Source of the DNA: Candidatus Aminicenantota bacterium
Lineage (GTDB): Bacteria > Acidobacteriota > Aminicenantia > Aminicenantales > UBA4085
Length of the DNA stretch: 35,986 nt
Reading direction: 5' to 3'
NCBI GenBank assembly: GCA_026393905.1
Contig: JAPKZH010000401.1
Span: 1-35,986, forward strand
A model generated the notes under the pieces. It had not been told where the DNA came from, did no database searches, and was given only the letters and a program-made list of their open reading frames with translations. Below, piece by piece: positions 1 through 9,109 of this stretch. Each line of letters begins with the position of its first letter. Position 1 is the first letter of the stretch. A program made the translations under genes and the position numbers.

Positions 1-648
1 TACAACTACGAGAGCACGATGAAAAGCCAGAATTTCAGCGGCTTGGCCGTCCGAAGCATCTCCGATCACTGGTCGGTCGGAGCCTTCCTGGGGGTCTCCT
101 CATCCACGTTCAATAACACAAAGCTCGTCCTCAGCCTGGCGCCGGCCATCGAATACGACCTTTTCCCCTATTCTCAATCCACCAAGAAGCAATTGCGCTT
201 TCTCTACAGGCTCAGCTTCAATCCGGTCCGCTACCGCGAGGAAACGATTTACTACAAAACGAAAGAGACTTTGTGGAGTGAATCCCTGTCGGCGACCTTG
301 GAGCTCAAGCAGCCGTGGGGAACGATCAGCACATCGCTTCAAGGCTCGCATTATTTTCACGATTTCAAGAAATACCGCCTGACGCTTGATGGCGAGCTTT
401 CGCTGCGGATATTCAAGGGATTGAATTTCAACATCTCCGGCGGGGGATCGAGAATCCGCGACCAGCTATCGCTCGTGAAAGGCGAAGCCTCCTGGGAAGA
501 AGTCTTGCTGCAGAGACGGCAGCTAGGGACGGGCTATAACTATTACTTTTCGCTTGGACTGAGCTATACCTTCGGCTCGACGAGCAGCCGGGTCGTCAAC
601 CCCCGCTTCGGGTCGGGCAGCGGGACCTCGATCAGCATCAGCTTTTAA
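1..648 (+). CDS. Outer-membrane beta-barrel protein, C-terminal part (5' end outside window)
   Basis: Frame 1 is open from base 1 (YNYESTMKSQ...); alternating amphipathic strands and terminal Phe (SISISF), typical of OMP C-termini. Confidence 0.6.
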   Translation, partial: YNYESTMKSQNFSGLAVRSISDHWSVGAFLGVSSSTFNNTKLVLSLAPAIEYDLFPYSQSTKKQLRFLYRLSFNPVRYREETIYYKTKETLWSESLSATLELKQPWGTISTSLQGSHYFHDFKKYRLTLDGELSLRIFKGLNFNISGGGSRIRDQLSLVKGEASWEEVLLQRRQLGTGYNYYFSLGLSYTFGSTSSRVVNPRFGSGSGTSISISF

Positions 649-784
649 GGGAAGCTCGCCGGGCAGCGGCGGCGCGGGCGGCCTTCTTCCTCCACCGGCC
701 GTCCAGCCCAAGCGTCAAAACACGATTCACCAGTTCATAGGTCGGGGCCACTTCATCGAAGATTTTTTGGAGGCCTGTCCTCAT
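638..784 (-). pseudogene. N-terminal fragment of UbiE/MenG-type methyltransferase
   Basis: Minus-strand 48-aa ORF MRTGLQKIFDEVAPTYELVNRVLTLGLDGRWRKKAARAAAARRASLKS*; resembles the UbiE N-terminus (FDxxAPxYdxxNrvLtlGlDrrWRrkaa) and stops before SAM motif I; overlaps the end of the upstream CDS; not in the ORF track (<60 aa). Confidence 0.6.
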
Positions 785-796
785 CACAAATTCTTT

Positions 797-835
797 TTGA
801 CAAGAGGAAAGAAACGTATATTATACTTTCCTCTT
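797..835 (+). promoter_or_regulatory. Sigma70-like promoter (TTGACA-N16-TATTAT) with a 10-bp inverted repeat around the -10
   Basis: TTGACA 797-802, TATTAT 819-824; AAGAGGAAAG (802-811) / CTTTCCTCTT (826-835). Confidence 0.55.
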
Positions 836-943
836 CGCCCTCACAAGCGGCGGGCGACGACCCGATGAACATGACTTCGGCTTGTCTTGGAAAAAGGGGA
901 GTGCGGAACCATCTCGTCCGTTGTTCTTTTTGAAAGGAGGCGT

Positions 944-2230
944 ATGTCTATCTCCAAACGCTCTTGTCTATTTGGCTTGGTTTTCCTTATTCTGGCTGTG
1001 TCGGGGCCGGCCTCAGCGGATGTCGGGCCCACCTACGCGATCAAAAACGCGAAAATTGTTCCTGTCACGGGACCCGCCATCGATAAGGGTGTCCTGATCA
1101 TCCGCAATGGCTTGATCGAAGCCATCGGCCCTGTGGACAAAGTCACGATTCCCGAGGATGCGGAAGTGATCGAGGCCGAAGGCCTGATCGCCTATCCGGG
1201 ATTGATCTCGGCCCATACCAATCTTTTGCTGGAAGCCCCAAGGGCCGAGACTTCCCAAGGCTCGCCGGAGTTTATCGCCCCGGCGGCGGCCCCGCAGGAC
1301 AGGCCGTCGGAAACTCCCGAACTGTGCGCTTTCAAACTGCTCAAACCGACCAAAGCGGCCATCGACAGCTTTCTCAAGATCGGCGTGACGACCGTGCTTG
1401 TCGCGCCCAACAGGGGCATCATTCAAGGCCAAAGCGTTCTTCTCAACCTCAACGGCGAGAAAGCCGAGCCTATGGTCCTGAAAAATCCGGTGGCTCTCCA
1501 CATCAATTTCACGTCGGCCCGCGGCACATACCCGTCGAGTTTGATGGGGACGATCGCCTTCCTCCGTCAGTCCTTCCTGGATGCCGATTACTACGCGGCC
1601 TGTCAGGCGCAATATCAGAAGGTCCTGAAGGGGATGAAGCGGCCGGAATACGATCCGTTCCTGGAAGCGCTGGTGCCGTATGTGAAAGAGAAAAAGCCGG
1701 TCATCTTCCAATGCAACAACCTCGAAGATATCAAGCGCGCCCTGAAAATCATCGACGAATTCAAGCTGAACGCTCTTATCAGCCATGCCAACGAGGCCTG
1801 GCGCGACGCCGCGGTCTTAAAAAAAACGCCGATTCCGCTCCTGGTGACGCTCGATTTCAGGCCGCCGAACTCGAGCCGGTATGTCAACCAGGGGGAGGAC
1901 TTGAGGAAAAAAGCCGAGGCCGAGATCTATCCCGCCAACGCGGCCAATTTGGCCAAGGAAGGCATCAAGTTCGCCCTGACGACGTTCGGGCTGAACGACG
2001 GCGCCGCCGTGCTCAAGAACATCCAGGCCGCGATCAAGGCCGGGCTGTCGAAAGAGGAAGCCTTGAAGGCGTTGACGATCCAGCCCGCCCAGTATCTCGG
2101 CCTCGTCCAGCAGCTCGGCAGCCTAGAGCCGGGCAAGATTGCCAATGTCATTCTGACCAAAGGCGAACTGTTCGACGAAAAGACACGGGTTGACAAGGTC
2201 TTCGTCGATGGTGTCCTGTGGAAATTTTGA
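944..2230 (+). CDS. Exported amidohydrolase-family protein (imidazolonepropionase-like), probably lacking the metal site
   Basis: GAAAGGAGG RBS before ATG 944; signal peptide; amidohydrolase fold (IKNAKIVPVTGPAIDKGVLIIRNGLIEAIG ... LGSLEPGKIANVILTKGELFD); HxH replaced by SAHTN. Confidence 0.8.
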   Translation: MSISKRSCLFGLVFLILAVSGPASADVGPTYAIKNAKIVPVTGPAIDKGVLIIRNGLIEAIGPVDKVTIPEDAEVIEAEGLIAYPGLISAHTNLLLEAPRAETSQGSPEFIAPAAAPQDRPSETPELCAFKLLKPTKAAIDSFLKIGVTTVLVAPNRGIIQGQSVLLNLNGEKAEPMVLKNPVALHINFTSARGTYPSSLMGTIAFLRQSFLDADYYAACQAQYQKVLKGMKRPEYDPFLEALVPYVKEKKPVIFQCNNLEDIKRALKIIDEFKLNALISHANEAWRDAAVLKKTPIPLLVTLDFRPPNSSRYVNQGEDLRKKAEAEIYPANAANLAKEGIKFALTTFGLNDGAAVLKNIQAAIKAGLSKEEALKALTIQPAQYLGLVQQLGSLEPGKIANVILTKGELFDEKTRVDKVFVDGVLWKF

Positions 2231-2242
2231 GGAGACAAGCCG

Positions 2243-3571
2243 ATGAACAAGACAATCACAAACCTCCTGACCTCGGCCATCGTCCTGGCCCTCATCGCGC
2301 CGCCGGCTTTTTCGGCGGAGGGAAGCATCCTCATCAAAAACGGCACGATCTTGACGGTGACCAAAGGCGTGATGGTCAAGGGCGATATCCTGGTCATCAA
2401 CGGCGTCATCAAGCAGATCGGCGAGAACATCCCGGCGCCGGAAGGGATCAAGGTGATCGATGCCTCGGGGAAATACGTCATTCCCGGCCTTATCGATTCG
2501 CACACACACATCGCTCTTGCCGGAACCAATGAGGGCTCGGAGGCCATCACGCCGGAAGCCGATGTGGGGGAAGTCGTCAACGCCGATGATGTTTCCATTC
2601 TCACCGCCCTCAGCGGCGGCGTGACCATGGTCCACACTATGCACGGCAGCTCCAATCCCATCGGCGGCCCGAACGTCGTTCTGAAGATGAAATGGGGAAA
2701 GCCCTCGGAAGAGCTGATCGTCCACGAGGCTCTGAGGACATTGAAGTTTGCCCTGGGTGAGAACGTCAAGCAGTCCAGCCGGACAATCACGGTCGGCGGA
2801 CCGCCGCCGCGCTATCCCCAGACCCGGATGGGCACGAACGCCATCATCCGCCGGGAGATGCTCAAGGCGAGAGTCTACATGGAAGAATGGGACCGCTACA
2901 ACAAGCTGAAGGCCTCCAAGACGCCGCCGAAGAACCTGCTCCCGCCGCGCAAAGACCTCCGGATGGAGGTCTTGTCCGACCTGCTGCGCGGCAAGATCGT
3001 CGCCCGCTGCCACGACTACCAGGCCACGGAAGCGCTGGAGTTCATGGGTTTGGCCAAGGAATTCGGCTTTAAGGTCCAGGCGCTCGAGCACACCTGGGAA
3101 GCTTATAAAATCGCCGACGAACTGGCCGCGGCCAAGGTCGGGATTTCCGTCTTTGCCGACAGCTGGGCTTATAAAATGGAGGCGGCCGAAGGCATCGCCT
3201 ATGACGCGGGGTATTGCGCAAAGAAGGGCGTTCTTGTTTCGATCAATTCGGACAGCGGCGAGCGCATCCGGCGCTTGTTCAACGAGGCCGGCAAATCCAT
3301 GAAATACGGCGGACTCACGGAGAACGAAGCCTTGAGCCTGATCACGATCAATCCGGCCATTCAGCTCGGCGTGGAGAAGATCGTCGGCAGCCTCGAAGTC
3401 GGCAAGCAGGGCGATATCGCCATCTTCAACGAACACCCGATGAGCGCCTACACCCGATGCGAGATGACCATCATCGAGGGCGATATCTATTTCGACCGGG
3501 CCGAGTATCTCAAAGACCGAGAGGAGGCCGACAAAAAAGCCCAAGCTCCGAAAAAAGGAGGCCGGCCATGA
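2243..3571 (+). CDS. Exported amidohydrolase (imidazolonepropionase-like), metal site intact
   Basis: Signal peptide; PGLIDSHTHIAL HxH, RCHDYQ, ALEHTWEAY, INSDSG; VGSLEVGKQGDIAIFN. Confidence 0.85.
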   Translation: MNKTITNLLTSAIVLALIAPPAFSAEGSILIKNGTILTVTKGVMVKGDILVINGVIKQIGENIPAPEGIKVIDASGKYVIPGLIDSHTHIALAGTNEGSEAITPEADVGEVVNADDVSILTALSGGVTMVHTMHGSSNPIGGPNVVLKMKWGKPSEELIVHEALRTLKFALGENVKQSSRTITVGGPPPRYPQTRMGTNAIIRREMLKARVYMEEWDRYNKLKASKTPPKNLLPPRKDLRMEVLSDLLRGKIVARCHDYQATEALEFMGLAKEFGFKVQALEHTWEAYKIADELAAAKVGISVFADSWAYKMEAAEGIAYDAGYCAKKGVLVSINSDSGERIRRLFNEAGKSMKYGGLTENEALSLITINPAIQLGVEKIVGSLEVGKQGDIAIFNEHPMSAYTRCEMTIIEGDIYFDRAEYLKDREEADKKAQAPKKGGRP

Positions 3572-4860
3572 CAAAGCGGATGTTCCTCGTCTGTGTCATC
3601 ATGGGATTGACGGCGGGCTGGATCTCAGCGCAGGCCCAGCCGGCCAAGGTCATCGCCATAAGAGGCGCCAAGATCATTCCGGTCGTCGGAGATGATATCG
3701 AAGGCGGCACCATCATCATCAAAGACGGCAAAATCGAGGCCGTCGGCAAAGATGTCGCCATCCCAAGCGGCGCCGAGGTCGTCGAGGCGAAAGGCCTCTG
3801 CGCCTATCCGGGCATGATCGACGGCTACAGCTTCCTCGGCCTGCAGGAGATCAGCGGCGTGTCGGCCACGGTCGACAACCGGGAGACGGGCCGTATCAAT
3901 CCCCAGGTTCGCGCCATCGAAGCTTTGCGTTACGATTCCATGCACATCCCCATCGCTCGGTCCAACGGCATCACAGCGGCCCTCGTCGCTCCCACGGGAG
4001 GATTGATCTCCGGCCAGAGCACGCTGATCAAGCTCGATGGATGGACGAACCGGGAAATGGTCATCAAGAGCCAGGCCGCGATGCAGATCGAGTTTCCCGG
4101 CATCCGCGGAGGACGCGGCGGTTTCGGCGGAATGGGCCGGGGAGGCGCGGTGACGGCCGACGCAACCCGGTTGATCGCTGAGCTCAAGGAGCTCTTCAAG
4201 AACGCCCGGTATTATCAAAAGAGAAAAGAATTCGCGGCCAAGAATCCGGCCGCGGCCCAGCCGGAATTCCAGGAGACGCTTGAATTCATCCTTCCTGTCG
4301 TCAGGGGAGAGCTCACGGTCATGATCTCGGTCCATTCGGATCAAGACATCAAAGCGGCGATCCAGTTCGTCAAGGACGAGAGCCTCAAAGCCGTTTTCTT
4401 CGGGGTGGAACAGGGATGGAAAGTCGCCGACGACCTCAAAAAATCGAATATCCCCGTCATCATCAGCTCGCTCTACGATATGCCTCCGGTCTGGGATGAC
4501 GGCTACGATTCGCTTTTCCGAAATCCCGGCGTCCTCAACAAGGCGGGCGTCAAGATCGCCTTCTCGTCTGTGAGCGCCAGCGTGGCCAAGGACCTGCCGT
4601 ATCATGCGGCCAAGGCGGCGGCCTTCGGGCTGGACAAAAAGGAAGCGCTCAAGGCCGTGACGATCTACCCGGCCGAGATCTTCGGTGTCGATAAAATCAT
4701 GGGCAGTCTCGAAAAAGGCAAGACCGCCAATATCGTCCTTTCCGACGGAGATATCCTGGAAACCCGGACGAACATCAAAAAAGTCTATATCGACGGCCAA
4801 GAGACCGACATGTCCAACCGCTATCTCGAGCTGCTGGAAAAATTCAAGAAGAGAGGATGA
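3568..4860 (+). CDS. Exported amidohydrolase-family protein, probably lacking the metal site
   Basis: ATGA overlap with upstream gene; signal peptide; amidohydrolase N and C signatures but HxH replaced by DGYSF. Confidence 0.8.
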   Translation: MTKRMFLVCVIMGLTAGWISAQAQPAKVIAIRGAKIIPVVGDDIEGGTIIIKDGKIEAVGKDVAIPSGAEVVEAKGLCAYPGMIDGYSFLGLQEISGVSATVDNRETGRINPQVRAIEALRYDSMHIPIARSNGITAALVAPTGGLISGQSTLIKLDGWTNREMVIKSQAAMQIEFPGIRGGRGGFGGMGRGGAVTADATRLIAELKELFKNARYYQKRKEFAAKNPAAAQPEFQETLEFILPVVRGELTVMISVHSDQDIKAAIQFVKDESLKAVFFGVEQGWKVADDLKKSNIPVIISSLYDMPPVWDDGYDSLFRNPGVLNKAGVKIAFSSVSASVAKDLPYHAAKAAAFGLDKKEALKAVTIYPAEIFGVDKIMGSLEKGKTANIVLSDGDILETRTNIKKVYIDGQETDMSNRYLELLEKFKKRG

Positions 4861-4863
4861 CCC

Positions 4864-5085
4864 AAATTTGCCGATAGAGATACCAGCCGGGTCCTGTCGT
4901 GGTTCACCCCCGGCGCCCCTTCGCGGTCTACCTTGTTTATTCTCAGGCAGAAGGATGAGTGGCATCAAACGCTCGGGTCGGCGGGGGGCCCTCGAACCAC
5001 GCCACCCGTCAAGGGAAGTTCTTTTGTTCGATTTAATGGAAAGCCAGCACTTTTGGCCGATGAATCGTTCCTATCGGCAAATTTA
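4864..5085. repeat. Intergenic segment bounded by 14-bp inverted repeats
   Basis: AAATTTGCCGATAG (4864-4877) and its reverse complement CTATCGGCAAATTT (5072-5085); inner GTGGTTC / GAACCAC also inverted. Confidence 0.55.
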
Positions 5086-5206
5086 GGGATGAACGAATAA
5101 TGAAAAGGAGCATTCATCGACGAATCCGCGAGCGGGCGCCTCTTGATTGGGAAGCGGGATTTTTGTCCGTAAAGGGTCGGCGGGGAGCGCCTGCGCCGCG
5201 CCACCC
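4975..5206. repeat. Pair of diverged 33-bp direct repeats
   Basis: GGGTCGGCGGGGggccctcgaaccaCGCCACCC (4975-5007) and GGGTCGGCGGGGagcgcctgcgccgCGCCACCC (5174-5206). Confidence 0.5.
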
Positions 5207-5236
5207 ATCGATTAATTTTCTTGGATGGAGGTGCTT

Positions 5237-7057
5237 ATGAGAAGAAGAATGTTGGCTCTCTTGGTGTATGCAGGGACCGGCTTGCTTTGTTTGCTGCATA
5301 TTTCGCTCTTCACCCAAACTCAAAGTCCGCCGGTTTATGACGTCCTGATCAAGAACGGGACGGTCTATGACGGGTCGCTGGCCGCGCCTCTCAAGGCCGA
5401 TATCGCCATCAAGGACGATCGGATCGCCAAGATCGCCAGGTCGATCAAGGAGCCGGCGGCCCGGGAGATCGAGGCCAAGGGACTCATCGTCACGCCCGGG
5501 TTTATCGACCTTCACACGCATGTCGACGACGGAATGTATTTTCCTGAGAACCGGGCCTGCCTAAACTATCTGCTGCAGGGCGTGACGAGCATCGTCGCCG
5601 GTCAGTGCGGCGGAAGCGCCTGGCCGATCTTCGAGAAGGCCGAAGACCTCATCAACACCTGGACCAAAGAGGGGATCGGGCCGAATGCGGCCTTGCTGGT
5701 CGGCCACGGCCAGGTTCGGCAGATCATCCTCGGCATGGAGAACAGGGCTCCAACTCCCGAAGAGCTGGAGAAAATGAAAGCGCTTGTCCAAGAGGCCATG
5801 GAGCAGGGCGCTTCCGGGCTGTCGACGGGATTGATCTATCTCCCGGGCTCGTTTTCTAAAACGGATGAAATCATTGAACTGGCCAAAGTCATCGCACCCT
5901 ACGGCGGAATCTATCATACGCACGTTCGTAATGAGCGGAATCGGCTTCTCGATGCGATCAAGGAAGCGATCGAAATCTCCGAAAAATCCGGGGCCAGAGC
6001 CCACATCTCCCATTTTAAGGTTATGGGAAAGGCCAACTGGGGATTGGTGAAGCAAGCCTGCTTGATTATTGAAGACGCCCGCGCCAAGAACCTGAAAATC
6101 ACGGCCGACCAATATCCTTACTCCTTCACCAACGGATATCCTTATCTGCCCCTGATCCCCAGAGCGACCTGGATCGGACGCGAGGCCGTCGACCGGTTGA
6201 ATTCTACCGATGTCCAAAAAATGTTCGAGCATTTCGGCGACTCCGAGCTTGTCGAGCTTTACAAAAAAGTGACTCCCTATTACCCGTTGTCGGAGCGCCA
6301 GCTCCAGTTCATCAAGAGCCTTCCCCGGAATCGCCTGGTGGCTTTTGCTTCCCAGTTTCTATTCGACCTTTCGAGTTTCCAAGGTCCAGAGAACATGCGG
6401 GAACGGATGCTCTTCCTTAAAAGAATGGCCAATTCCGAAGAAGCCCAGCGGATCCGCCAGGAGGTCCGTAAATCTATCGAGGATACCCTCGGCCCTGAAA
6501 ACTATATCGTCGGCATCTGTGTCGAGAAGAACTTGGAGGGGAAATCGCTCAGAGAAGTGGCCGCGATCAAGGGGAAAACCATCGAGGACGCGGCCATCGA
6601 ACTCGACCTGATGGGCGCTAAATGCATTCCTTTCCAGATGTGCGAACCGGATATCGAATATATCATGAACAAAGATTATGTCGGCACCGGAAGTGACGGG
6701 ACAGCACCTCCCTATGGGATCGGGCTCACCCATATCCGTTCCTATTCGACGTTCCTCCACAAGATCAAAAAATATGCGATCGATAAAAAAGCCATCTCTC
6801 TGGCCCAGGCCATCCGGTCGCAGACATCTCTGCCGGCGGAGATCATGAACTGGAACGATCGGGGTTGGATCAAGGAAGGATACAAAGCCGACCTGGCCTT
6901 GATCGACCTGAAGAACCTCAAGCTTCCCACCTCCATTTCCAACCCGCACCAGTACAGCCAGGGCGTGGCTTTTCTGCTCATCAACGGGCAGGTGACCATT
7001 GACAACGGGAAATGGAACGGGAAGCTTCCGGGGAAGATTTTGAAGCTCAAAAAATGA
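5237..7057 (+). CDS. N-acyl-D-amino-acid deacylase (D-aminoacylase) family amidohydrolase, exported
   Basis: GGAGGT RBS; signal peptide; GFIDLHTHVDDGMYFPENRACLNYLLQGVTSIVAGQCGGSAWP, HTHVRNE, ARAHISHFK, GTGSDGTAP. Confidence 0.85.
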   Translation: MRRRMLALLVYAGTGLLCLLHISLFTQTQSPPVYDVLIKNGTVYDGSLAAPLKADIAIKDDRIAKIARSIKEPAAREIEAKGLIVTPGFIDLHTHVDDGMYFPENRACLNYLLQGVTSIVAGQCGGSAWPIFEKAEDLINTWTKEGIGPNAALLVGHGQVRQIILGMENRAPTPEELEKMKALVQEAMEQGASGLSTGLIYLPGSFSKTDEIIELAKVIAPYGGIYHTHVRNERNRLLDAIKEAIEISEKSGARAHISHFKVMGKANWGLVKQACLIIEDARAKNLKITADQYPYSFTNGYPYLPLIPRATWIGREAVDRLNSTDVQKMFEHFGDSELVELYKKVTPYYPLSERQLQFIKSLPRNRLVAFASQFLFDLSSFQGPENMRERMLFLKRMANSEEAQRIRQEVRKSIEDTLGPENYIVGICVEKNLEGKSLREVAAIKGKTIEDAAIELDLMGAKCIPFQMCEPDIEYIMNKDYVGTGSDGTAPPYGIGLTHIRSYSTFLHKIKKYAIDKKAISLAQAIRSQTSLPAEIMNWNDRGWIKEGYKADLALIDLKNLKLPTSISNPHQYSQGVAFLLINGQVTIDNGKWNGKLPGKILKLKK

Positions 7058-7066
7058 GGAGGTCCT

Positions 7067-8137
7067 ATGAGTCCTAAATGTTCACGGAGAGATTTTATAA
7101 AGACGGGCGCCGGGGTCGGCGTGGCCGCCTTGATCGGGGGAGGGAAGGGGTTGATCGGCCAAAGCCCTGCCGTCCTGCCGCAGTCTGCGGGTGTGATGCG
7201 AGTGGTCGCCTCGGGTAACGGGATCCGGGCCACGGAAAAAGCCATGGACCTCATGGCCAAAGGAACCGACCTGCTGGATGCCGTCATTGCCGGCGTGAAT
7301 ATCGTCGAGGACGATCCGAATGATATGTCGGTTGGTTACGGCGGGCTCCCCAATGAGGAGGGGGAGGTCGAACTCGATGCCTCGGTCATGTACGGACCGA
7401 CGCATACATCAGGTGCCGTGGCCGCTCTCAAGTTCATCAAGAATCCGTCCAAAGTGGCGAAGCTCGTCATGGACAGGACGGAACACTGCCTCCTTGTCGG
7501 CGAAGGCGCACTCAAGTTCGCCCTGGCCCACGGCTTTAAGAAAGAGGACCTTCTGACGGATCGCGCCCGAGAAATCTGGCTGCGCTGGAAGGAAAACCTC
7601 TCGGATAAAGATAACTGGCTTCCGCCCAAGTCGGAGAAGCTTCCGGCCGAAGTCCGCCAAGCCATCATGACCTACGGGACGATCAACTGCATCGCCATCG
7701 ACACAAAGGGCAACTTGGCCGGCGTGACGACGACGAGCGGGCTTTCCTGGAAGCTCGCCGGACGGGTCGGGGATTCGCCCATTATCGGCGCGGGTCTCTA
7801 TGTCGATAACAACGTCGGCGCGGCAGGCTCGACCGGGCTGGGCGAGGCGAACATCATGAATTGCGGAAGCTTTCAAGTTGTCAATTTCATGGCCCAGGGG
7901 CACTCTCCGGAACAGGCTTGCCTCAAAGCCCTCGCCCAAATCTCCAACAAGACAAAATTGACGCCTCGGCGTCTCAATGCGGAGGGATTGCCGAGTTTCG
8001 GCCTGACCTTCTATGCCCTCAACAAAAAAGGCGAGTATGGATCGGCCAACATGTGGGGCGGCAGCCGCTACGCCGTCCATGATGGGCAGAAAAACGAATT
8101 GAAGCAAGGCGCCTATATTTACCAGGCGAAGCGGTGA
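7067..8137 (+). CDS. N4-(beta-N-acetylglucosaminyl)-L-asparaginase family (Ntn hydrolase), Tat-exported
   Basis: Tat motif SRRDFIKTGAGVGVAALIGGG; GTINCIAIDTKGNLAGVTTTSGLSWKLAGRVGDSPIIGAGLYVDNNVGAAGSTGLGE. Confidence 0.88.
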   Translation: MSPKCSRRDFIKTGAGVGVAALIGGGKGLIGQSPAVLPQSAGVMRVVASGNGIRATEKAMDLMAKGTDLLDAVIAGVNIVEDDPNDMSVGYGGLPNEEGEVELDASVMYGPTHTSGAVAALKFIKNPSKVAKLVMDRTEHCLLVGEGALKFALAHGFKKEDLLTDRAREIWLRWKENLSDKDNWLPPKSEKLPAEVRQAIMTYGTINCIAIDTKGNLAGVTTTSGLSWKLAGRVGDSPIIGAGLYVDNNVGAAGSTGLGEANIMNCGSFQVVNFMAQGHSPEQACLKALAQISNKTKLTPRRLNAEGLPSFGLTFYALNKKGEYGSANMWGGSRYAVHDGQKNELKQGAYIYQAKR

Positions 8138-8298
8138 CGAGCGGCTCTCCGTGGCTTGCCACGGAGAGCCGCTCGTAGAGGGTTCCAAGGGGGAGCCGCC
8201 CCCTTGGTCGGAGGGCGGGGTTTCATGCCCCGCCCGAGAAGGGGAGGCAGGGCGTCGGACGAAGTCCGACGCCCGTTGGAAGGGGTCTTCCCCTCCAA
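8137..8298. repeat. Array of five consecutive hairpins between convergent genes
   Basis: Stems: 8137-8154/8159-8176 (18 bp perfect); 8185-8193/8199-8207 (9 bp); 8213-8220/8228-8235 (8 bp); 8250-8260/8264-8274 (11 bp); 8276-8285/8290-8298 (9 bp with one bulge). Confidence 0.9.
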
Positions 8299-8303
8299 AT
8301 TGA

Positions 8304-8957
8304 TTATTGGGGAAAGGCGTCTTCAAGGATAAGGACCCGGTACCCGTCCTGCCAAAGCTGTTCGGCGAGGAGCCGCGAAGATTCCCGGTCTCCGGCGCGG
8401 ATCCGGACGCGGTAATATCGCTGCGTGGCGGTCTCGAACAACGCGATATAGACGTTGCCGTACTTCCGCTTCAGCCGGCTTTCCAGATCTTTGGCGTTGT
8501 CCTGGCTGATGAATGAGCCCACCTGGACGACGAATTTTTGGCCGGGGTCGGAGGATCGGACTTGGGGCTCAAGAATGTCCAGACGGACAGGCACGACGCC
8601 TTGGCCGACCATGTCCAAGAGCCTGGCGGCTGCGTAGGACACATCGATGATGCGGTCATTCTTAAAAGGGCCTCTGTCATTGATGCGGACGACGGCCGTG
8701 CGGCCGTTGGCGAGGTTGGTGACCATGACCTGCGCTCCGAAGGGCAAGGTTCGATGGGCGGCGGTCATCTCGTACATATCATAGATCTCTTTGTTGGACG
8801 TCGGCTTTCCGTGAAAATCAGGTCCGTACCAGGACGCCATCCCTGTCTGGACCGTGCCCGCGCCGGGAAAATATCTTGCCCGGACGCAGGACGCAAGCAC
8901 AAGCGGGCCAAGCAAAAGAAGAATGGGCAACTTTTTTGGCATACGGTTTTGATCCAT
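8304..8957 (-). CDS. rlpA: Septal ring lytic transglycosylase RlpA family lipoprotein with SPOR domain
   Basis: Lipobox LASC; GMASWYGPDFHGKPTSNKEIYDMYEMTAAHRTLPFGAQVMVTNLANGRTAVVRINDRGPF; C-terminal FVVQVGSF SPOR domain. Confidence 0.9.
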   Translation of the reverse strand: MDQNRMPKKLPILLLLGPLVLASCVRARYFPGAGTVQTGMASWYGPDFHGKPTSNKEIYDMYEMTAAHRTLPFGAQVMVTNLANGRTAVVRINDRGPFKNDRIIDVSYAAARLLDMVGQGVVPVRLDILEPQVRSSDPGQKFVVQVGSFISQDNAKDLESRLKRKYGNVYIALFETATQRYYRVRIRAGDRESSRLLAEQLWQDGYRVLILEDAFPQ

Positions 8958-9109
8958 TTTTAGAGATCCATCTTACCAACCGGGGCCGATCCGGGCAATC
9001 GCCTCTGTCGATGATTCGGGGAATGAATTCCGTTTCTTCCGGCTCACCCACAAGGGTGAACTGGAGAACTTTCCCCGTTTATTGTAAAATACGCCGCCGA
9101 AAAGATGCC

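Noticed and set aside
2123-3574. 483-aa ORF on the minus strand
   Set aside because: Antisense shadow of the second amidohydrolase; composition typical of reverse-frame translation in GC-rich coding DNA and no recognisable domain
3625-4968. 447-aa ORF on the minus strand
   Set aside because: Antisense to the third amidohydrolase and adjoining repeat; not a credible protein
4864-5206. CRISPR-like repeats
   Set aside because: Only two diverged 33-bp copies about 200 bp apart, no regular spacers and no cas genes
8137-8176. Simple intrinsic terminator for the glycosylasparaginase gene
   Set aside because: Excellent 18-bp stem but no U-tract follows, and it is the first of five adjoining hairpins, so it is reported as part of the array instead
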